From IMG/VR virus record IMGVR_UViG_3300022602_000216, positions 1 to 39,329 of that record: a DNA stretch of 39,329 nt. The stretch is one strand, 5' to 3'. This DNA comes from a virus. Positions 8,460 through 16,780 of the stretch are shown piece by piece. The position numbers and the translations under genes were made by a program. Numbering within the stretch: the stretch's first letter is position 1; every line of letters starts with the position of its first letter. Below the pieces are notes generated by a model. The model was not told the DNA's origin, searched no databases, and saw only the letters and a program-made list of their open reading frames with translations.

Positions 8460-8641
8460 TCTAATTCCTTTATATCATAACATTGTAGCACCATGTCGTG
8501 CATTGATGCAAGGCAGGTTGGACAAAATGCAACAGGCAATATACCAAAGTATCCTATCGTTCCGCCTTCATCATCTGTAAAATCGCAACTGCAAACATTA
8601 CATTTGTGATCTTCGCCTATATGTTCAAAATCTTTAATCAT
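8456..8641 (-). CDS. small zinc-ribbon-like protein
   Basis: A 61-aa protein with two Cys pairs (CNVCSC near the N-terminus and CPTC about 22 residues later), consistent with a zinc ribbon. It overlaps both neighbours by 4 nt, so the three genes are translationally coupled. No named family is recognised. Confidence 0.6.
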   Translation of the reverse strand: MIKDFEHIGEDHKCNVCSCDFTDDEGGTIGYFGILPVAFCPTCLASMHDMVLQCYDIKELE

Positions 8642-9819
8642 TTAAATACCTTTAACAATACTATGTCTTCGTTCAATCTACCGTTCATTACAGTCTCTGT
8701 AGTTTTGATTTTAGTAAACCAAGTCTCCACACGCTTTTGTGTATTTTGTTCCTTGAACTCTTTGATCTGCTCTTCGGGTTTACGCAAGGTCTTTTGGCTA
8801 GACTTCTCAGTAAAGTTAATGATACTTGTACCTTTAACACTTAGCCCTGCACTTGTTTTAGCATGGTAATAGCCAATTTTACGAGTCTTGGTGTTATACA
8901 CTACAATACCTTGCGAGCCTACAATCTGTGCTGGAGGTACACTTACAACACCCAACTTGTCGTCGACTGTTTTGAATTTAAGTTTAGCTACCAACTTGTC
9001 TGCAGGTACAATTTTCTTAGCACGAGGCTTCTTGAGAATCTTTGCTTCTTGTGCAATTTGGTCGCATGCACTCATAATGCTTTCATAAAACTCAATTAGC
9101 TTTTTAACATTCTTGCGGCTAACATGACTGTATGCTTCACGCAATTGATCATCTGCGTTACCACTTGCAAGCTCGGCCAATTCTTCTTGACCCTTTACAA
9201 AGAAACCTTTGATGTAACGTGCTTGGGCGGCTTTAGCACCTTTACCACGCAACAGGTTAATCATCTTAAAAGCCTTTGGATCAAACGCTTCTGGGTCTGT
9301 GATCCAGCTATCAATAGCCGCATCAATTTCGTCACTCATAGCAACTGCTTGATCACGAATACGATCTTGGATATTAGGAACCACAACTACTGGTTTCTCG
9401 GCCTTGACTTCTATTTCTTCTTCAATATCGTTTTTACCATCTTGAACAACACCTGCAATTGACTTCTTCAGCCATTCTGCAGAATTTTTTCCATTGTTAA
9501 AGTCTGGACGTTGTTCTGGCATACCACGGAGCAAGCAACTAGCAATAGCTCCCATAGTAAGGTTGCAACGCCAATCCTTGGTCTTTTTAAACTCTTGAAT
9601 TTGTTCTTTAGTGTAGTCTGCTGTGTGCATCCACTCAATTACTTTAGCCTTGAGATCTTTACCGTTGTAATCTAAACGATAAAATTTCATTGCTTCTTGA
9701 AAGTGTCGTGAAAATTCTACTCCAGACATTTCACTAGAACCTTCCCAACGTGGGCTATGGTCCTTTTTTGCGTTTTCTCGAATTGTTTGTGATGTCACAC
9801 GCTTTGTTGCTGTAGCCAT
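8638..9819 (-). CDS. large unknown phage protein (393 aa)
   Basis: A mostly helical, charged protein. The N-terminus (residues 1-30) is rich in Lys, Arg and Ser. A central acidic linker (EEEIEVKAEKPVVVVPN) separates an N-domain with SGVEFSRHFQEAMKFYRLDYNGKDLKAKVIEWM from a C-domain with KKPRAKKIVPADKLVAKLKFK and VVYNTKTRKIGYYHAKTSAGLSVKGTSI. The strong AGGAG site before ATG 9819 and the consensus promoter upstream suggest high early expression. No enzymatic motif is visible. DNA or RNA binding is possible from its charge, but this is inference. Confidence 0.65.
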   Translation of the reverse strand: MATATKRVTSQTIRENAKKDHSPRWEGSSEMSGVEFSRHFQEAMKFYRLDYNGKDLKAKVIEWMHTADYTKEQIQEFKKTKDWRCNLTMGAIASCLLRGMPEQRPDFNNGKNSAEWLKKSIAGVVQDGKNDIEEEIEVKAEKPVVVVPNIQDRIRDQAVAMSDEIDAAIDSWITDPEAFDPKAFKMINLLRGKGAKAAQARYIKGFFVKGQEELAELASGNADDQLREAYSHVSRKNVKKLIEFYESIMSACDQIAQEAKILKKPRAKKIVPADKLVAKLKFKTVDDKLGVVSVPPAQIVGSQGIVVYNTKTRKIGYYHAKTSAGLSVKGTSIINFTEKSSQKTLRKPEEQIKEFKEQNTQKRVETWFTKIKTTETVMNGRLNEDIVLLKVFK

Positions 9820-9850
9820 TTCTGCTCCTGTGTTTTAACTGTATGTATTA

Positions 9851-9879
9851 ATTATACAGTCAAAGTTCTGGTTTGTCAA
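9851..9879 (-). promoter_or_regulatory. consensus sigma70 promoter with palindrome over the -10
   Basis: TTGACA (9879-9874), 17-nt spacer, TATAAT (9856-9851). The -10 lies in a palindrome with perfect 7-bp arms ACTGTAT...ATACAGT separated by 9 nt (9838-9860). The same arrangement recurs at the 29.5-kb promoter, so a shared operator is possible. Confidence 0.9.
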
Positions 9880-9887
9880 GAAAGGTT

Positions 9888-10166
9888 TTACCAATTTTCC
9901 AGCTTGGAAACCTTGTCTTTTCCTAAGTATTCTGAATATTTTAGTAAAAACATAGTGCGTTTTGGCTCGTTGTAGAAGTCCAATCTAATATCGGAAGTCT
10001 TATACAAAATTGAATCTTCTCTCCATGCCTGATATTCACGTACGGTAAACCCTAATTTTTCCTTCATCTTCCAACTAATCATTATAGTGCTACGGCTATA
10101 ATCTTTATAAAGTTGATTTTTAAGCTTCTCCCATTCAGAATGGGTTAACACAATTGGCTTACTCAT
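9888..10166 (-). CDS. small unknown phage protein (92 aa)
   Basis: A charged protein rich in Lys, Trp and Tyr (HSEWEKLKNQLYKDYSRSTIMISWKMKEKLGF) without recognised motifs. Its start overlaps the end of the next upstream gene. It is the last gene before the 9.85-kb promoter. Confidence 0.55.
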   Translation of the reverse strand: MSKPIVLTHSEWEKLKNQLYKDYSRSTIMISWKMKEKLGFTVREYQAWREDSILYKTSDIRLDFYNEPKRTMFLLKYSEYLGKDKVSKLENW

Positions 10167-10695
10167 CGTCTTCCCACTCTACAGCGGCCCATCCTAATCG
10201 TTTCAAATCTTCACGGATTTCATCAGTGACTACACCTTCTGGTACATAATTTGAAGTTTTTACTTCTTCATCATTTTGAATGCCAGAGCAATACCAATCA
10301 ATATAATCTCCCTTTTCTTGCATGTCAGCAATGATACCGCCACTATGGCGCCACGAACAAGACCAGCGTTGATCTTTTAAAATAGGCATAACATCTAATT
10401 TGATGAACTGCATGTTACACATGGCCGCATACAAGTTTTGGGCATAGACATTGCTAGCCTTTACCTTATTGCAGATCCATTCAGTACTACGAAGATCGTA
10501 CTCTAAGTTATCCTGTTGCCATTCTGGATCTACAATATCGGCTTCATCCTGCTTGCGGAAAGTTTCGTACATTTTAACATAGTCAGGATTTGGCTCTTTA
10601 CCCTTTTCCTCACATCGTTTAATGTACCCGTCCTTTTGAAATGTATGTCTTTCGGGACTACTTGCTACCTTTAGCTTCTTTGAATTTTTTGACAT
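10159..10695 (-). CDS. unknown phage protein (178 aa)
   Basis: A basic N-terminus (MSKNSKKLKVASSPERHTF) is followed by an acidic domain with WSCSWRHSGGIIADMQEKGDYIDWYCSGI. Cys, His and Trp are clustered there, but I see no clear metal-binding pattern. Its 5' end overlaps the upstream gene by 38 nt in another frame. Function unknown. Confidence 0.6.
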   Translation of the reverse strand: MSKNSKKLKVASSPERHTFQKDGYIKRCEEKGKEPNPDYVKMYETFRKQDEADIVDPEWQQDNLEYDLRSTEWICNKVKASNVYAQNLYAAMCNMQFIKLDVMPILKDQRWSCSWRHSGGIIADMQEKGDYIDWYCSGIQNDEEVKTSNYVPEGVVTDEIREDLKRLGWAAVEWEDDE

Positions 10696-10999
10696 CCGTA
10701 ATTGCTTTCTTTAGTGTTTCGGAATAATTAAGAGCTTGTTGCTCAGACATAAGAATACTAGCCTCATATTCGATATAACCTTTAGTCAACAATGTCCAGA
10801 TAATTTGTAAGCGGTTTAAACTCCACCACTTGGTTTTTTGTTGTGTATATGTAGTAATGGTAACGTTTAGATCGTCTGCTTCTACCCATACATCATGCTC
10901 ACAATCACTCCCACAGCATTGACAAGTAACTGTGTATATTTTTGCATCTCCGTAGTCTTTACGAAGTAATATACCTTCTGCAGGAGTTTGTGATTTCAT
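10658..10999 (-). CDS. zinc-binding-like phage protein (113 aa)
   Basis: The motif TCQCCGSDCEHDVWVEADD near residue 25 supplies three closely spaced Cys plus Cys and His, like a small metal-binding loop. The remainder is helical (WWSLNRLQIIWTLLTKGYIEYEASILMSEQQALNYSETLKKAI). The start overlaps the upstream gene by 4 nt. Not recognised beyond that. Confidence 0.6.
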   Translation of the reverse strand: MKSQTPAEGILLRKDYGDAKIYTVTCQCCGSDCEHDVWVEADDLNVTITTYTQQKTKWWSLNRLQIIWTLLTKGYIEYEASILMSEQQALNYSETLKKAITDVKKFKEAKGSK

Positions 11000-11247
11000 T
11001 GTAACTCTCTTCCTTGACCGTCTTCGTCATTTAGTGCTTTAAGAACAGCAAATGCTACATCTGGATCTTCATCGATTAGATCATCAATGTCGACAGTTTG
11101 ACTCATTGACAAGATTTCCTCAGGAGTTTTATTTTCAAACATTGATGTAATCTCGGCCATCAATGCATCAAGTTCTTCTTGAGTACCTTCAAATGAATCA
11201 AATGCGCCAGGCGCAAATTCAATTTTAGAGATTTTCTTTTCAGTCAT
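10996..11247 (-). CDS. small acidic phage protein (83 aa)
   Basis: Very acidic, with EELDALMAEITSMFENKTPEEILSM and DIDDLIDEDPDVAFAVLKAL, probably a helical bundle. It overlaps both neighbouring genes by 4-8 nt. No known function. Confidence 0.6.
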   Translation of the reverse strand: MTEKKISKIEFAPGAFDSFEGTQEELDALMAEITSMFENKTPEEILSMSQTVDIDDLIDEDPDVAFAVLKALNDEDGQGRELQ

Positions 11248-11635
11248 TTACTTTCTTCTTTCTTTCTAGGTTATGTTTATCGCACAATACTTTAATCCAA
11301 CCGCCATGGCGAATCTCGCCTGGTTCTCCGCATTGTTCACAAGTAACTTCAGTTATAGCTTCTGCCATGCTTACAAGACCTGCAACGTAATCATCGCCGC
11401 CGGTGTAATAAAATCGAAGTCCCCCAAATTTTTCTTTAACTTGCAATACTTCAACCTGAGGACATTCTTTATGCCAATCGAGATAACTCTGTATATTTCT
11501 ACACAATAGATTCAGAATATTAAACCATCCGTCGCCGCAACTAAAACCATAATACATAGGTTCGTCTTTGTTGCTACGATTTTCAAACAGTTTTGGATAT
11601 ACTGTACACAGGTAATTATCGTTTTCGTCTTTCAT
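11240..11635 (-). CDS. phage protein with C-terminal zinc-ribbon-like motif
   Basis: 131 aa from ATG 11635, which overlaps the upstream stop as ATGA; an in-frame GTG two codons earlier is less likely. It contains KEKFGGLRFYYTGGDDYVAGLV and TCEQCGEPGEIRHGGWIKVLCDKH, a CxxC...CxxH arrangement. I recall this type of protein from T4-like and other large phages, without an assigned function. Confidence 0.65.
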   Translation of the reverse strand: MKDENDNYLCTVYPKLFENRSNKDEPMYYGFSCGDGWFNILNLLCRNIQSYLDWHKECPQVEVLQVKEKFGGLRFYYTGGDDYVAGLVSMAEAITEVTCEQCGEPGEIRHGGWIKVLCDKHNLERKKKVND

Positions 11636-12459
11636 GTCCACAAGCTCTGTCTAATTTTAATCAGACGAATCATCATAGCTTCGTCTTCTTTTTCATAAGC
11701 CGCTTCGATCTTGCGAAGCTCTTTCAATGCCATCTTGCTTGCTTTTTTCATTTCGGGAGTTTTATCTGCTCCAAAACTCAAACGCCCGCCATTTTGCAAA
11801 CGGCTTAGTTCACAGTAAGCAGTCCAACCACTTGCGTCCATTGGATCAGGACGATTACGATATACAGTAGTCCACCAAATATAAAGTTCTTTAATTTCCT
11901 TTGCGGCTTTGGCTTGATAGGTCGGAACTGCTTCGTTCTTCTTATCATCGTCAAGAAACTCTTCATTAGTAAGAGTGCTAGCCCAATCCAAGTAAGCAAG
12001 GCCTGCTTCCGGCGAACGCCATGTACGCCAGCGTAACCAGCCACTGCGCCACCATGGTACATCGAATTTCTTACGGGCTTCAGCATCCCACATACAAGTA
12101 TGCCATGCTTGTTCTATTTCCACAAAATCCACAAGTTCGTTAAAAAGACAAGGAAGAAACCGATTTCCCACGTCACTCCAAGTGCCAGGCTTAATGTCCC
12201 TAGGATGGGCAGTAAGGGCATGACTCTTAGAAACCCAGCGGTTGTTAATGTAATACCTAACATCATTTAATCTCTCCGGAATGTAAAGGAAGAATCCTTG
12301 AATAGCATCAAGTGCTTCTTCCGCAATCCAATATCTTACTGGATTGTACTGCTCGGCTTCAGTGCGCCAACTATCCCAATCTTCGCTGGTTTTCGCGCCA
12401 CCTTTAGGCGTACCACGAACCCAGTCTGCAAATTTAGTGCATGACCAATAATTTCTCAT
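11632..12459 (-). CDS. unknown phage protein rich in tryptophan (275 aa)
   Basis: A long soluble protein with many Trp/Arg clusters (WWRSGWLRWRTWRSPEAG, IQGFFLYIPERLNDVRYYINNRWVSKSHALTAHP). No catalytic motif is recognised. It overlaps the small gene upstream by 4 nt (TGA/ATG) and the zinc-ribbon gene downstream. It is probably conserved among related phages, judging by its regular composition. Confidence 0.65.
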   Translation of the reverse strand: MRNYWSCTKFADWVRGTPKGGAKTSEDWDSWRTEAEQYNPVRYWIAEEALDAIQGFFLYIPERLNDVRYYINNRWVSKSHALTAHPRDIKPGTWSDVGNRFLPCLFNELVDFVEIEQAWHTCMWDAEARKKFDVPWWRSGWLRWRTWRSPEAGLAYLDWASTLTNEEFLDDDKKNEAVPTYQAKAAKEIKELYIWWTTVYRNRPDPMDASGWTAYCELSRLQNGGRLSFGADKTPEMKKASKMALKELRKIEAAYEKEDEAMMIRLIKIRQSLWT

Positions 12460-12593
12460 TTTTCTACCTTATCTATTCCGTAAAAACTTTGAAATGGTAT
12501 ATTGTACACAGAATAACGAAGTGCTTCGCTTATAGTTTCGAAGTACTTTACTATCATTCTACCATCACCTTCATAATACCTTAATTTGTACAT
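12456..12593 (-). CDS. 45-aa small protein, probably leaderless
   Basis: An ORF of 45 codons (MYKLRYYEGDGRMIVKYFE...) starts 7 nt after the TATAAT of a consensus promoter and ends in a TGA that overlaps the ATG of 11632..12459. Its opening resembles the 67-aa protein at 32036-32239 (MYKVKYKEYEAEF), which is also leaderless. Its size suggests a short beta-hairpin regulator, but the function is unknown. The ORF could be a leader peptide for the large gene. Confidence 0.6.
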   Translation of the reverse strand: MYKLRYYEGDGRMIVKYFETISEALRYSVYNIPFQSFYGIDKVEK

Positions 12594-12597
12594 TACA

Positions 12598-12921
12598 CTA
12601 ATTATACACGGAATTCTTGGTGTTGTCAAATTTTAAATAGTATTCTGAGAGTTTTTTTGCTTCCATTTCGGCAACAATCACATAGGTGTAGCCGTATGTC
12701 ATCGGATCTAAATGTCTATGCCAAGTGTGACTTTCTTTAATCCCATTCTCCATAACATATTTCCCAGCAGGTGTTTGTTGCCACCTCCAAATAGGATCAG
12801 CTACCATTAGGTCTGGATCTTCTACATCACTCATGTGTATTTTATGAAATACTTTTTTGTGTATTTCTAAAACTTTCTCTTGTCCGTTTTCTCGAACAAT
12901 TTGATATCTTATCGATCCCAT
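12598..12921 (-). CDS. unknown phage protein (107 aa)
   Basis: Contains WHRHLDPMTYGYTYVIVAEMEAKKLSEYYLKF and DPDLMVADPIWRWQQTPAGKYVMENG. It has no recognised motif. It overlaps the upstream gene by 13 nt, and its 3' end carries the -10 and -35 of the next promoter. Confidence 0.6.
   Translation of the reverse strand: MGSIRYQIVRENGQEKVLEIHKKVFHKIHMSDVEDPDLMVADPIWRWQQTPAGKYVMENGIKESHTWHRHLDPMTYGYTYVIVAEMEAKKLSEYYLKFDNTKNSVYN
12601..12629 (-). promoter_or_regulatory. consensus sigma70 promoter
   Basis: TTGACA (12629-12624), 17-nt spacer, TATAAT (12606-12601), with TG one base before the -10. It overlaps the 3' end of 12598..12921. The first ATG is only 7 nt away. Confidence 0.88.
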
Positions 12922-13232
12922 ATTAGATAGTATAAAGTTATAAATTTTTCAGCATCATGCTTCTTTTTAAACTTCCACATAGAGTAGGCCATTCTAGTAC
13001 AATTATCCCATTTAGATAGTTCGGCTGTAGCCCAATCTACTCGCTGATCGAGATTGTTCAAATCTGAATATCTATAGTTAACAGATTGTGGAGTAACTTC
13101 TTCAAGTTCTATCATCCAACCACTGCCTGACTTAGATAACATAGGTTTAATCACTGATCCTTGTTCCATAAATTCTGCTAACTCATCATACTCAGGAACT
13201 TGTTGTTTCAGAAAAGTTAGCCATTCATTCAT
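12909..13232 (-). CDS. unknown phage protein (107 aa)
   Basis: A soluble protein (LEEVTPQSVNYRYSDLNNLDQRVDWATAEL, KKKHDAEKFITLYYLIW) of the same length as its downstream neighbour but without obvious similarity. The ATGA overlap with 13229..13732 suggests coupling. No family assigned. Confidence 0.6.
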   Translation of the reverse strand: MNEWLTFLKQQVPEYDELAEFMEQGSVIKPMLSKSGSGWMIELEEVTPQSVNYRYSDLNNLDQRVDWATAELSKWDNCTRMAYSMWKFKKKHDAEKFITLYYLIWDR

Positions 13233-13732
13233 ACAGCTTTCTTCTTTTTAAAATACTTACGTTTCGGTTTAGCAGTAGCAGGTCTATGAACTAGGCTTGG
13301 ATGCTTTGTTGAATCTTGGCTTGCTTGTATAGCCGCATGAATTTGTTCTGGAGTTGGTTCGTCTTCTTCAGAATAGTCTGGTTCAAACATATCAGGTGCT
13401 GGTTCGGGAATATACCCGTCAGCAGGAATGACCCCATCTTCGTTTGGAATGATCATTCCTAAACGCTTTAATGCTCGTTGTTCCATGCGTGTTTTTGTTT
13501 TACGGAAAAGGTTAATTGGGCCTTTAGCATCTGGACTAATTTGTTCAAATGTGCGTACTTCATAAATGTCTTCGATACCTGTTTTAAGTTCGATGACATA
13601 TAATTCATTCTTTGGATCATGTCCTTCATCCAAGTGCTCAAGGTCAATAATTTCTACCACACGACCTTCGCTTAATTTTCTTTCTCCGATGTGAATCCAC
13701 ACCTTGTCTTTAATTTCATATTCGTTTTTCAT
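13229..13732 (-). CDS. unknown protein with SH3-like N-domain and basic tail
   Basis: 167 aa. The N-terminal 65 residues (KDKVWIHIGERKLSEGRVVEIIDL...YVIELKTGIEDIYEVRTFEQI) look like a small beta-barrel of the KOW/SH3 type. The middle is acidic and proline-rich (PEPAPDMFEPDYSEEDEPTPEQI). The C-terminus is strongly basic (KPKRKYFKKKKAV). This layout suggests nucleic-acid contact, but it is inference. Confidence 0.6.
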   Translation of the reverse strand: MKNEYEIKDKVWIHIGERKLSEGRVVEIIDLEHLDEGHDPKNELYVIELKTGIEDIYEVRTFEQISPDAKGPINLFRKTKTRMEQRALKRLGMIIPNEDGVIPADGYIPEPAPDMFEPDYSEEDEPTPEQIHAAIQASQDSTKHPSLVHRPATAKPKRKYFKKKKAV

Positions 13733-13733
13733 T

Positions 13734-14099
13734 TTACATCATAGCCCAAGCTATGCCTATATAAGTTAATTGATGCAACATTTGATCTAATCCTAAATGT
13801 GCCCAAAATGCTTTTGTTTTAATATCACGATTGCCCCAATTCATTTTGGCCCAATCTATGTGATAATGTAGGAAAGCATCAATAATCCCTAGGATAACTG
13901 CGTAGACAAAGTATGTCCAACCTGTAACCATTAACAGGCAAATTGCAGTTCCTACTCCCTGTTTTACGCTATGCTTTATGCCTAGCCAATCTTTATAAAT
14001 TCCCTTGTGTGCAACTTCTTCATCTGTTTGATTGATAAAGTCGATGTACCAATGTTTAAATTGCAGTAGTACTAATGCTAAGAGTATTGAGGTACCCAT
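13734..14099 (-). CDS. DUF3307-like integral membrane protein
   Basis: A 121-aa protein with three or four hydrophobic spans and the polar intramembrane pattern of DUF3307: KHWYIDFINQTDEEVAHK near the start, IIDAFLHYHIDWAKMNW in the middle and FWAHLGLDQMLHQLTY at the end. The conserved His, Asp and Gln residues suggest a metal or proton-related role in the membrane. The function of the family is unknown. It overlaps the end of galE by 44 nt. Confidence 0.7.
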   Translation of the reverse strand: MGTSILLALVLLQFKHWYIDFINQTDEEVAHKGIYKDWLGIKHSVKQGVGTAICLLMVTGWTYFVYAVILGIIDAFLHYHIDWAKMNWGNRDIKTKAFWAHLGLDQMLHQLTYIGIAWAMM

Positions 14100-15090
14100 T
14101 TAATAATTCCTTATATGTGTTACTGTTATACCAATTTAACGCATCCTTTACGATATTGTAAGGATCACTGATTTTAGGTTGCCAACCTAGAACTTTTTTA
14201 GCTTCAGATACATCTGCAAAATTAATAGGAATATCGCCTGGTCTTCTTGGACCGTATTCTACATTTAGACTAATGCCTAATTGTGTTTCAAATTCTTTGA
14301 GAATTTCTAATACGCTGTGTCCCTTACCGGCACCGATATTTATCGAAGTGGTCTTCCCACCAGATTCTAAGTAATGTAAAGCATTAATATGAGCAGAAGC
14401 AATATCCCAGACATGTGCATAGTCACGTACAGCAGTACCATCGCTTGTAGCATAATCGTTACCATTTATAAAAAACTTACTTCTACGACCTTCTAACACT
14501 GCCTGAATGCTAGGAATTAAATGAGTAGGTTCTTTACGCCATTCTCCAATCTTACCGTCGGGGCTCGCACCGCTGGCATTGAAATAACGTAAACTAACAG
14601 AACGAATGTTGTGTGCAACATCTGCATCACGCAACATATTTTCTACAGTCCATTTACTACTACCGTAACTTGTAGTAGGGTTTTTAGGATAGTACTCACA
14701 GGTTGGTAGTCTACTAGGATGCACTTCACCGTATACTGCACTTGTGGAACTAAACACAATTTTATCGCATCCGTTTCTACAACAAGCATCTAGAACCTGC
14801 ATAGATCCGTAAACATTATTTTCATAATATTCTAACGGGCGAGTTACACTTGGGCCAACTTCACTGCTTGCGGCAAGGTGAATAACAGCACCAATTTTAT
14901 TATCTTCGAAAATTCTATCAAGAGCCCATTTATTCTTGATATCATTTGAAATTGAATTCCAGCCTAGGTTAGACCAGGAATTCAATTTTGCCATCTTATC
15001 AACAACTACTGGTGTGTAGCCGTGTTCGTAGAGCATTTTAGCAACATGGCTACCGACATAGCCACTGCCGCCAGTTACTAATACTTGCAT
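14056..15090 (-). CDS. galE: UDP-glucose 4-epimerase-like SDR enzyme
   Basis: 344 aa. The NAD site GGSGYVG lies at residues 7-13, SSTSAVYG precedes the catalytic Tyr132/Lys136 pair in SYGSSK, and RYFNASGA plus RDYAHVWDIA are hallmarks of GalE. The enzyme interconverts UDP-glucose and UDP-galactose (or the GlcNAc forms). The ATG at 15090 overlaps the stop of a 52-aa gene (TGATG); a TTG one codon earlier is less likely. It supplies nucleotide sugars, probably for the nearby glycosyltransferases. Confidence 0.9.
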   Translation of the reverse strand: MQVLVTGGSGYVGSHVAKMLYEHGYTPVVVDKMAKLNSWSNLGWNSISNDIKNKWALDRIFEDNKIGAVIHLAASSEVGPSVTRPLEYYENNVYGSMQVLDACCRNGCDKIVFSSTSAVYGEVHPSRLPTCEYYPKNPTTSYGSSKWTVENMLRDADVAHNIRSVSLRYFNASGASPDGKIGEWRKEPTHLIPSIQAVLEGRRSKFFINGNDYATSDGTAVRDYAHVWDIASAHINALHYLESGGKTTSINIGAGKGHSVLEILKEFETQLGISLNVEYGPRRPGDIPINFADVSEAKKVLGWQPKISDPYNIVKDALNWYNSNTYKELLNGYLNTLSISTTAI

Positions 15091-15248
15091 CAATGAGCCT
15101 GTGCTTCCTTAGTTTCTAACAAGTCTTTAACAAATTTTAAAGCCTTACGAGTTGTGTCGTAAACGTATTCTTTATCGTCATCGTCCTCTGTGCGAATAAT
15201 AACGATAATTCCGTTTTCGACTTTACGCATTTCAATGCTCTCGAACAT
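15090..15248 (-). CDS. 52-aa small acidic protein
   Basis: A complete ORF (MFESIEMRKVENGIIVIIR...) with an acidic DDDDKE stretch and helical end (ALKFVKDLLETKEAQAH). It begins at ATG 15248, 9 nt after the glycosyltransferase stop, and its TGA overlaps the galE ATG. It is a plausible conserved small phage protein; its role is unknown. Confidence 0.65.
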   Translation of the reverse strand: MFESIEMRKVENGIIVIIRTEDDDDKEYVYDTTRKALKFVKDLLETKEAQAH

Positions 15249-15257
15249 AGTAGTCCT

Positions 15258-15968
15258 TTATTGTGGTACTGATAAGTTATAGTTAAAATGGAAGATACCA
15301 ATGTGCGCTACCTCCCGACTTAATTCCTGATCACACCAAATTTCATAACCTGCCTTTTGAGCCTGTTGACAGAAGAAAATATCTTCGCCAATTTCCAAAT
15401 TTAACTCTGGAATGAACTCTTGCAAGTAGTGTGGTTGAGGAATCTTCTCATACACTGAACGATGTACCAATACACAACCGTGTGGTAGAACATCAATCAA
15501 TTCCATTGGAGGACTTGCATCAGTAGTTTGAAATTCTGAGAATTGACCGCTTGTACCCTTCATACCTGTAAAGTTAGGATTAGGGAAACGACGTCTACGA
15601 TAGTTAACGCCTACAATTGGTTTGTTACGCTTCAACAAGCGTAGTGGAGCATCGATAGGAAACTTCATATCGCTGTCGACCCACCAAATATAATCGAAAT
15701 CGGATTTCAAGAAAATATCTGTTAAATTTCTACGTGCAATAGTAATAACAGATCCGATATTGAAAGCACAATTGATCTTAATACCGTTAGCAACTAGATT
15801 TGCCGCGCTCATCGCTAAATGCTGTGCAAATTCAGCATTGACCATTTCCATCGCTGGAACTGCGATCATAATGCTTGGCGCTCTGCCCGCTTGTCCTGTT
15901 GTTGCAGGAGTTGATGCTTGTGGCTTTGGCTGTTGCGCCTTCACATTAAACTTTGGTTTACCCTTCAT
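15258..15968 (-). CDS. GT-A-fold glycosyltransferase-like protein
   Basis: 236 aa. After a low-complexity, Pro/Gln-rich N-terminus (residues 1-30), the domain has IMIAVPAMEMV, INCAFNIGSVITIARRNL and the metal-binding DSD in YIWWVDSDMKFP, followed by VGVNYRRRRFPNP and GCVLVHRSVY...GEDIFFCQQAQKAG. These are typical of small GT2-like transferases found in phages. It probably adds a sugar to a phage or host target using UDP-sugars made by GalE or UXS. An imperfect promoter (TTAACA-18-TATAAG) may lie just upstream. Confidence 0.75.
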   Translation of the reverse strand: MKGKPKFNVKAQQPKPQASTPATTGQAGRAPSIMIAVPAMEMVNAEFAQHLAMSAANLVANGIKINCAFNIGSVITIARRNLTDIFLKSDFDYIWWVDSDMKFPIDAPLRLLKRNKPIVGVNYRRRRFPNPNFTGMKGTSGQFSEFQTTDASPPMELIDVLPHGCVLVHRSVYEKIPQPHYLQEFIPELNLEIGEDIFFCQQAQKAGYEIWCDQELSREVAHIGIFHFNYNLSVPQ

Positions 15969-16037
15969 ATTTTATCCTTTGTAAAGTGGTTTCTTATAAT
16001 TATCAGTTATTTTGGGTGTTAACGGCAAATGTGAATG

Positions 16038-16634
16038 TTACTGTTTAGCCTGTTTAAGAACTTCGGACGCAGTTTCGTCTACTGACTTTCCTGCTACTCG
16101 GTTGCTTAGTTTGACCTGTTTGTTTTGATCATACGCAGATGCAAGTGCTTGTACATCTTGTTGACTGATTTTGAGCATAACAAAAACACGATAGTTATTC
16201 AACTCAGGATTGAAAATAACCATTTTCTTTTCAATACCGTAAGTTCGTAACACATTTTCTGCGATCAAATTAACGATAACATCTTGTGCCTGTTGGTCAC
16301 CTTGAGGACGATCTACACTTCCACTTTCTTGATATCTGATAGTGGTACGGTTATTCATCTCTCCGTTTACTCTGTCTGCAATTTTAGCCTTGGCCTTGAG
16401 TGTGGCTTTTTTAATTGCCATCTCCATGCTTGGGCTAACGTCTTCGGCAACTGCATAATACATACCTTCGCGATCCCAAGGCTTATACCATGCTTTCATT
16501 TCCGAACCGACATCTTCGTGGTCTAGGTACCATTTAGGTACTTGACGCTTATCAGTGTTTTCGGTTTGTAGTTGTGTCATAGACGAGCATGCTGTCAATG
16601 ATGCTACAAAACAAATTAAGAGAAACTTTTTCAT
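16038..16634 (-). CDS. LPP20-like outer-membrane lipoprotein
   Basis: 198 aa with a lipoprotein signal peptide: MKKFLLICFVASLTAC ends in a lipobox, and Cys16 would be lipidated. The mature part (YYAVAEDVSPSMEMAIKKATLKAKAKIADRV, then VNLIAENVLRTYGIEKK and FRVFVMLKIS-type strands) matches the LPP20 lipoprotein family known from bacteria. The family is unusual in a phage. It may modify the host envelope, help superinfection exclusion or assist lysis. It forms a cassette with four other exported proteins. Confidence 0.75.
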   Translation of the reverse strand: MKKFLLICFVASLTACSSMTQLQTENTDKRQVPKWYLDHEDVGSEMKAWYKPWDREGMYYAVAEDVSPSMEMAIKKATLKAKAKIADRVNGEMNNRTTIRYQESGSVDRPQGDQQAQDVIVNLIAENVLRTYGIEKKMVIFNPELNNYRVFVMLKISQQDVQALASAYDQNKQVKLSNRVAGKSVDETASEVLKQAKQ

Positions 16635-16759
16635 TTTGCGGCCTCCTTAGCAACGCTCTGAACTTTTGTTACACCATTATCAACCATTCGAGCCAATCCC
16701 GAAAAGCCAACGGTACAAATCAAGATACCAAAAATAGTACCTACAATAAACACTTTCAT
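16631..16759 (-). CDS. 42-aa single-span membrane peptide
   Basis: MKVFIVGTIFGILICTVGFSGL is one hydrophobic span followed by a short polar tail (ARMVDNGVTKVQSVAKEAAK). It has an AGAGG-type site and its TGA overlaps the ATG of the lipoprotein gene, so the two are coupled. A phage envelope peptide; holin-like or accessory roles are possible but unproven. Confidence 0.6.
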   Translation of the reverse strand: MKVFIVGTIFGILICTVGFSGLARMVDNGVTKVQSVAKEAAK

Positions 16760-16780
16760 ATGTGCCTCTTTCTGTGTGTG

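Noticed and set aside
9838-9860. LexA box (CTGT-N8-ACAG)
   Set aside because: The arms are CTGT and ACAG, but the spacing is 13, not 8, so it is not an SOS box by the enterobacterial rule. Kept only as a possible new operator.
11805-12086. 93-aa minus-strand ORF within 11632..12459
   Set aside because: Different frame inside a longer, better supported gene; no separate ribosome site.
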